From assembly GCA_029582155.1 (NCBI GenBank), contig CM055908.1, positions 19,631,406-19,695,405 of the forward strand: DNA of 64,000 bases, written 5' to 3'. The notes beneath the pieces were generated by a model. It made no database searches. It worked only from the letters and a program-made list of their open reading frames with translations, and was not told the DNA's origin. Every line of letters starts with the position of its first letter. The stretch's first letter is position 1. Below, piece after piece: positions 58,893 to 64,000 of the stretch. The DNA comes from Panopea generosa (taxonomy: Eukaryota > Mollusca > Bivalvia > Adapedonta > Hiatellidae). Made by a program: the position numbers and the translations under genes.

Positions 58893-59149
58893 TTCACAGC
58901 TGTCCAATATACAACACACTCTCAGTTGAATGTTTCACTATCCTTCCTATTTTCGATCATACCTATCTGACTTTTTAACACTAACAACGCGTCAGAAGGG
59001 GCGTTACATGAATTGTGTTGTCAGTAGTGATGCGGACAACTTAAATATTCAGAAACATTTCGGAAGATACATGTACTCGTCAGCAGTTTTTTTTTATAAA
59101 ACTGCTGATACGTAAAACATTAGTGTGTGATACTTGAACGTATGTAGGA

Positions 59150-59690
59150 ATAGAGTTTATAAACGTAATGGGAAAAACATGTATAATAAGTACTTAGTTC
59201 ATAAATGTAAATGCAATGGATCAAAACGTTGGAAGAAATAGAGTTTATAAACGCAATGGGAAGAACATAAGTAATAAGTACTTAGTTCATAAATGTAATG
59301 GTCAAGAACACAGCAAGAAATACAACTTAGTTCATAAATGTAATGGACAAGAACACAGCAAGAAATACAACTTAGTTCATAAATGTAATGGACAAAAACA
59401 CAGCAAAACATACTACTTAGTTCATAAATGTAATGGACAAGAACACAGCAAAACATACTACTTAGTTCATAAATGTAATGGACAAGAACACAGCAAGAAA
59501 TACTACTTAGTTCATAAATGTAATGGACAAGAACACAGGTAGAAATACTACTTAGTTCATAAATGTAATGGACAAGAACAAAGCAAGAAATACTACTTAG
59601 TTCATAAATGTAATGGACAAGAACACAGGTAGAAATACTACTTAGTTCATAAATGTAATGGAAAAGATATTACTTAGTTAATAAAAGTTA
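59150..59690. repeat. 45-bp minisatellite array, left
   Basis: About 11 units of 45 bp with 'cttagttcataaatgtaatg' and 'gacaagaacacagcaagaaa'. 45 is 15 codons, so frames such as LVHKCNGQEHSKKYY stay open. It starts about 260 bases upstream of the gene B start codon and may touch its 5' control region. Confidence 0.93.
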
Positions 59691-59929
59691 TAGGCGTGAA
59701 ACTACTAGTTCATATGTGCATTAGAACAAAACATATGTAGAAATAGTAATAAGTTTATAATTGCTCTGGGCAAGAACTATACATAATACCTAGTTAAAAT
59801 GCAATGGTCAAGAAGCTACTTAGTTTATCAATTCAAATGACACGAACATAGGTGGAACAACTATTAAGTTAATAAATACAATAGACGGCAAAAACACAGG
59901 TAAAAATACAATTTAGTACAAGAACATAG
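59691..59929. repeat. Degenerate 45-bp repeats between the two arrays
   Basis: Scattered remnants such as 'cttagttaataaaag', 'aataagtttataattg' and 'cttagtttatcaattc' suggest that both arrays were once one. Confidence 0.55.
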
Positions 59930-60835
59930 GTCGAACTACTGTGTAGTTTATAAATGCAATGAACAAAAACATAGGTCGAACTACTGTGTAGTTTATAAAT
60001 GCAATGAACAAGAACATATGTCGAACTACTGTGTAGTTTATAAATGCAATGAACAAAAACATAGGTCGAACTACTGTGTAGTTTATAAATGCAATGAACA
60101 AGAACATAGGTCGAATTATTGTGTAGTTTATAAATGCAATGAACAAGAACATAGGTTGAACTACTGTGTAGATTATAAATGCAATGAACAAGAACATAGG
60201 TAGAACTACTGTGTAGTTTATAAATGCAATGAACAAGAACATAGGTAGAACTACTGTGTAGTTTATGAATGCAATGAACAAGAACATAGGACGAACTACT
60301 GTGTAGTTTATAAATGCAATGAACAAGAACATAGGACGAACTACTGTGTAGTTTATAAATGCAATGAACAAGAACATAGGACGAACTACTGTGTAGATTA
60401 TAAATGCAATGGACTAGAACATAGGTCGAACTACTGTGTAGATTATAAATGCAATGGACTAGAACATAGGTCGAACTACTGTGTAGTTTATAAATGCAAT
60501 GGACTAGAACATAGGTCGAACTACTGTGTAGTTTATAAATGCAATGAACAAGAACATAGGACGAACTACTGTGTAGTTTATAAATGCAATGAACAAGAAC
60601 ATAGGACGAACTACTGTGTAGTTTATAAATGCAATGAACAAGAACATAGGACGAACTACTGTGTAGATTATAAATGCAATGGACTAGAACATAGGTCGAA
60701 CTACTGTGTAGTTTATAAATGCAATGGACTAGAACATAGGTCGAACTACTGTGTAGTTTATAAATGCAATGAACAAAAACATAGGACGAACTACTATGTA
60801 GATTATAAATGCAATTGACAAAAACACAAGCTATC
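59930..60835. repeat. 45-bp minisatellite array, right
   Basis: About 20 units of 45 bp with 'tagtttataaatgcaatg', 'aacaagaacataggtcgaac' and 'tactgtg'. It is related to the left array (shared 'taaatg.aatg.acaagaaca') but has its own consensus. The 340-codon minus open frame (59869-60891, motif YVLVHCIYKLHSSST) follows from the 45-bp period and has no supporting splice or start context. Confidence 0.93.
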
Positions 60836-61356
60836 TTCTGCTGGAGGACTGAACTTACAACCCACCGGCCCTGTACCTGATACGCAACCATTAGATCACA
60901 CAGTTGTATATGTTGTAGGTTTATATCGCTAACAGTAAAACTTTAACTTTAATTTAGTTTTTTTTCTTTATTTGCGTGAAAGTGAAAAGTACAATTATTC
61001 TATAAATATACATGAAAGCACATAAACATATTATTAAGATGTATGTGATTTTATGAGTTTATTGTTTCTATTATCGTTAACGTGGTATCGCTATTTGGTA
61101 CTTAACTTTACTATGACGTACATACCCTGCGTCAATACACATACCGCATGTTCATGCACCACGTCACATACTACAATTAAAGTTGCAGCGGATAATTATT
61201 TTCACATTTAAATACATCTAAACATAAAAAAACACGTAATTAGCACGAGAAGTACAGGTGTTCACAATGTAATGACTTGATTATTGATGGCGATGTGGTT
61301 TAAGTAAATGTATATTTATACTTGAGAGGAATACTGTTTTAAATAGGTTTTTTTAC
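60836..61356. other. Unassigned spacer
   Basis: AT-rich. No gene is seen. Confidence 0.45.
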
Positions 61357-62060
61357 ATGTACGAGGGGCAATCAATAAATTCTGTTACTATAAACCGAAT
61401 CCGCTATTTTGAAACAACATCATTCCATTTTTAGATGGAACTTTCCGTATTAGGGGTTGTTGTAGTATGATAGCAGATTTATCTGTTACATAAACTATAA
61501 AATAAACAAGATATCAATATTAAGTGTATTGTACTACTGTCTGTTTCGATAGCGTAGTGCTAATGGTTTGAACTGTCAACACAAATGTCGCGAGTTCGAG
61601 CCTTATTTAATATTGATATCAAGTTTATTTTATAGTTTATGTAACAGTTAAATCTGCTTCCATTAAAAATACATTAAAATATTTTTTTTGTCTTTTGTCA
61701 GATTAAGAAATTTAAGGGGGTATCAGCATAGCCTGCAAGAAGATAACCACTGGTAGGCCTGTTGTTAAAGCAACAATGGAAAACTTTTAGAGCTATGGTA
61801 GACGTTTCACATACATTTCAGAAAGTATCGTTCATCATATTCTGACTAAATGTTTGGAATTAAAGAAGCTTTGTACTTGCCGACACCTGACCAAAAGGCC
61901 AGGAATGTACTAAAACATTCTGAAAAATATAAAAATGTAATTCTAGGAAAATTTCTGACTTGCTCACTGGGAATAAAACTTGTGTTTATTATTTTGCGCC
62001 CAGCGACGCATCAATAACAAATAATGGCTTGGTAAAAATCAGGCTAGGTCGGTTATACAA
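61357..62060 (+). mobile_element. mariner-like transposon relic
   Basis: A mariner-like end 'tacgaggggcaatcaataaa' lies near 61360. Downstream, broken plus-strand frames give 'GRPVVKATMENF', 'YISESIVHHILTKCLELKK' (HTH, like 'IS.gSVh.IL...L.l.Kv'), 'DQKARNVLKHSEKYKN' (like 'EqK..Rve.c...l') and 'TGNKTCVYYFAP' (like the 'TGDETWvyyydP' catalytic block, with its D and E lost). Stops and frameshifts are many, so it is inactive. A palindromic element appears inserted near its 5' end. Confidence 0.7.
61473..61657. mobile_element. Palindromic element with tRNA-like core
   Basis: Two 51-base arms in inverted orientation (61473-61523 and 61607-61657, 48 of 51 positions matching) enclose 83 bases. The core contains an A-box-like 'gatagcgtagtgctaatgg' and a B box 'gcgagttcgagcc'. 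The arms could fold into a long hairpin. This is either a foldback element that captured a tRNA-like sequence or the reverse. Confidence 0.75.
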
Positions 62061-63177
62061 ACGCGGTTTGATGATATATCATATAACTGATGTCTACCAG
62101 TAGGTTTTATTGGAAAATAAAACAGATCACCAGACTGATCGACTGTTTATATAGCGAACATAAATATTCATGAATGTTTACGTTTTCTGTTGTTTTCTTT
62201 TGGGTATCGCATACAGTTATATTTGACGTTACCATATCGCTTTGTGGTTTGTCATCTTATATTCATAGTTATTTTTTTTAGTTTCAAATATAAACTGACC
62301 TGTTTTTACTTGATGTAGGGGTGGTAGTAAGACATTAGAAGCTGGATTTAAGAAGAAAATGACAAAACGTCCACTCAGTATCACTAACATCTCTTCGCTA
62401 AAGTATAGAACAGTAGAAGTACCAGCATCGTCACAAGTAATTCGTTTAAACAACATGTACATATAAACACATAACAATCAACACACGATTAAAAACAAAG
62501 ATAGATAAAAACACCGATAAAATAAACGTATAGTGTACCCTGTAAGAATTTCAACACGGGCAACGTAAAAGTAACGAAGGGAGAATAATCCTTGCTTTAG
62601 TTTTGATATGACCGCTCGAGTTATCTCCTCTTTCAATGTGTATGTGGTGATAGTTAAATGGCAAAGAAATTGTTGAAGACGTTATAGCTTACAACTCAAA
62701 TAACAACGGATAAATATACAAAAGAAAACGAGTCAAACGAAAAAGGAAGGGGTTTTACAGATGCTATACATGTATAAACATGTATAAATATTTCTTGAAA
62801 GAGTCAGCTTGGATCATATGTAATACTTTTAAAACGGTTTTTGAGGGGTTGGGTGTATAAATTGTAAACTTGACCGCTTGTGTAAAGTTAAGAATTACTA
62901 GCTTATAAAATATATTTATTACTCATATTTTTAATCTATATTACAAACGTTGTATAAAACTTTGTTCTACCCTCAACTCAAGAGTTCATACTTAACTGAA
63001 AATCGTATTGACTTATTATAACTAATTAAACTTAAACTCTTGTAACTTTCTACCTAAAATCTACTTAATTATCACTTTAGACTCAAGGTTAAATTAGTGT
63101 TTGCGCTTGTGTTTTTATATAAATCCTAGAAATTGCGAATACGAATTTTTGATTAAGCATAACCTTGCGTCAGGGGT
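62061..63177. other. Unassigned stretch
   Basis: AT-rich. The minus open frame at 62229-62477 (82 codons) has a hydrophobic middle ('MLVILSGRFVIFFL'), but no recognised domain or splice context. No gene is called. Confidence 0.4.
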
Positions 63178-63345
63178 CCTCCGTGGCCGAGTGGCTTTAA
63201 TTGATCAAATAACTATACACCTCTTTCTGCTGAGGTCGTAGGTCGAACTCATTTATTACTAAATATTAATGTAAGAGAGATAGAAAATATACGGAAGGAC
63301 CGGTACTACTCAGATTCAATCCTCCACCAGTGAGCGTGTTTTTGT
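63178..63345 (+). mobile_element. tRNA-derived SINE, degenerate (Leu/Ser-like head)
   Basis: The A box 'tccgtggccgagtggcttta' is of the Leu/Ser type and is followed by a weak B box 'gtaggtcgaactca' and body text 'tacggaaggaccggt' and 'attcaatcctccaccag', shared with the SINE tail at 22915-23080. Confidence 0.6.
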
Positions 63346-63535
63346 TTCTATGTATTTCAGCGTTTTAATATGCAATACCGTTTTAAAGACATCATTAGAA
63401 TACATGATGTATCCTGTATTTCTGTGTTAGTTATTAAACGGAGACAACTACTACATTCACACAGGTCAGTTACACCGTGAGTACTCGCGCTTTGTAGCAT
63501 GAATTGAAAAAACAACATTGTCGCCAAATATATAT

Positions 63536-63590
63536 AGGTGTGTGTGTGTGTGTGTGTGTGCCCTAGTGCGCGCGCGTGTGTGCGTGCGTA
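63536..63590. repeat. (GT)n/(GC) microsatellite
   Basis: 'gtgtgtgtgtgtgtgtgtg' is followed by 'gcgcgcgcgtgtgtgcgtgcg'. This is a simple repeat; the overlapping open frame is not a gene. Confidence 0.9.
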
Positions 63591-64000
63591 TAAACTGTGT
63601 TATAGCAATACTAGTATAGATAACGTTTGTACAGCTGGTATTTTAAAGTCATTTTCATTACGGAGATTTCGTCATAAATTTGAAATTGTCATTAACGTCG
63701 CCTGTTGCGGTGGCGTCCGCTTGAGATACATGTAGTATTCTAAGAGATACCGGACTAAGGTGAGGGTCAAGGAGAAAAAGTTTCTAGTATCATATTTTAG
63801 ATTTTAGACAACAATCTCAAATGTTACCATCATAGACGTCGTTAATATTAACAAGAAAACATAAAATGTGATAGCAACATATACCACCGACGTAAATTAT
63901 TTTTAATCATTATAGTAATACCATCTAACATTTTTTTTCAACTATTTTTAAATATCTATAACTTTAACATTATGAACAAAACAAACAGCATTGATGACAT
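63591..64000. other. Unassigned end of window
   Basis: No gene is supported. A donor-like 'aag|gtgagg' at about 63759 on the plus strand has no recognised exon before it. Confidence 0.4.

Noticed and set aside
59869..60891. 340-codon minus-strand open frame with a 15-residue repeat
   Set aside because: It follows from the 45-bp period; its N-terminal part reads out of the array into unrelated sequence without any signal or splice support.
62229..62477. Possible membrane-protein exon on the minus strand
   Set aside because: It has a hydrophobic stretch only, with no splice signals or homology that I can see.

Overview
The window is eukaryotic, AT-rich and dominated by tandem repeats. Introns with GT-AG borders, AATAAA poly(A) signals, tRNA-derived SINEs and Tc1/mariner, piggyBac-like, MULE-like, LTR and LINE remnants all point to an animal. 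SINE tails of the form 'ttgttgaaa...gacgctaaacacc', together with an old repeat running from 'agctcacctgagc' to 'gggcctcttgg', are what I associate with bivalve molluscs. The bivalve call is an inference and the species is not identified. There is nothing bacterial here.

Layout. 1-1095: AT-rich, no gene. 1100-10622: two copies of a block of about 1.3-1.5 kb of flank plus a 39-bp minisatellite array (arrays 2656-5690 and 7074-10622). 10623-16600: mostly unassigned, with a LINE relic, a poly-G tract and a foldback MITE pair. 16605-18452: an old interspersed repeat split by a Tc1/mariner relic. 18712-26284: gene A (minus). 26771-45123: about 18 kb of a 97-bp satellite with higher-order repeats. 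45569-47143: SINEs and a 78-bp repeat. 47165-51960: a second 39-bp minisatellite. 52232-52570: a complete SINE with target-site duplication. 52915-58892: gene B (minus). 59150-60835: two 45-bp minisatellites. 61357-62060: a mariner relic with a palindromic insertion. 62060-64000: little apart from a SINE and a (GT)n tract.

The only intact genes I can support are A and B, two three-exon paralogues on the minus strand whose coding regions are about 26.6 kb apart. They were assembled by eye from splice sites, and the reading frame is not that of the longest open frame over exon 2. Both encode a signal peptide (exon 1, 58 nt in both), a short propeptide rich in Leu and charged residues that ends in Ser-Lys-Arg (exon 2), and a last exon that opens with Cys-Trp-x-Cys-Gly, continues as a Thr-rich linker and ends in a strongly basic tail. 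Intron phases (1 then 2), the exon 2 donor (GATC|GTAAGT) and a nearby AATAAA are shared. They look like secreted, proteolytically processed precursors of a family I do not recognise, and this is the best candidate for something undescribed. Both genes have tandem arrays a few hundred bases upstream of the start codon, and their introns have collected mobile elements.

The long open frames across the minisatellites follow from repeat periods divisible by three and are open in several frames on both strands, so I do not call them genes.
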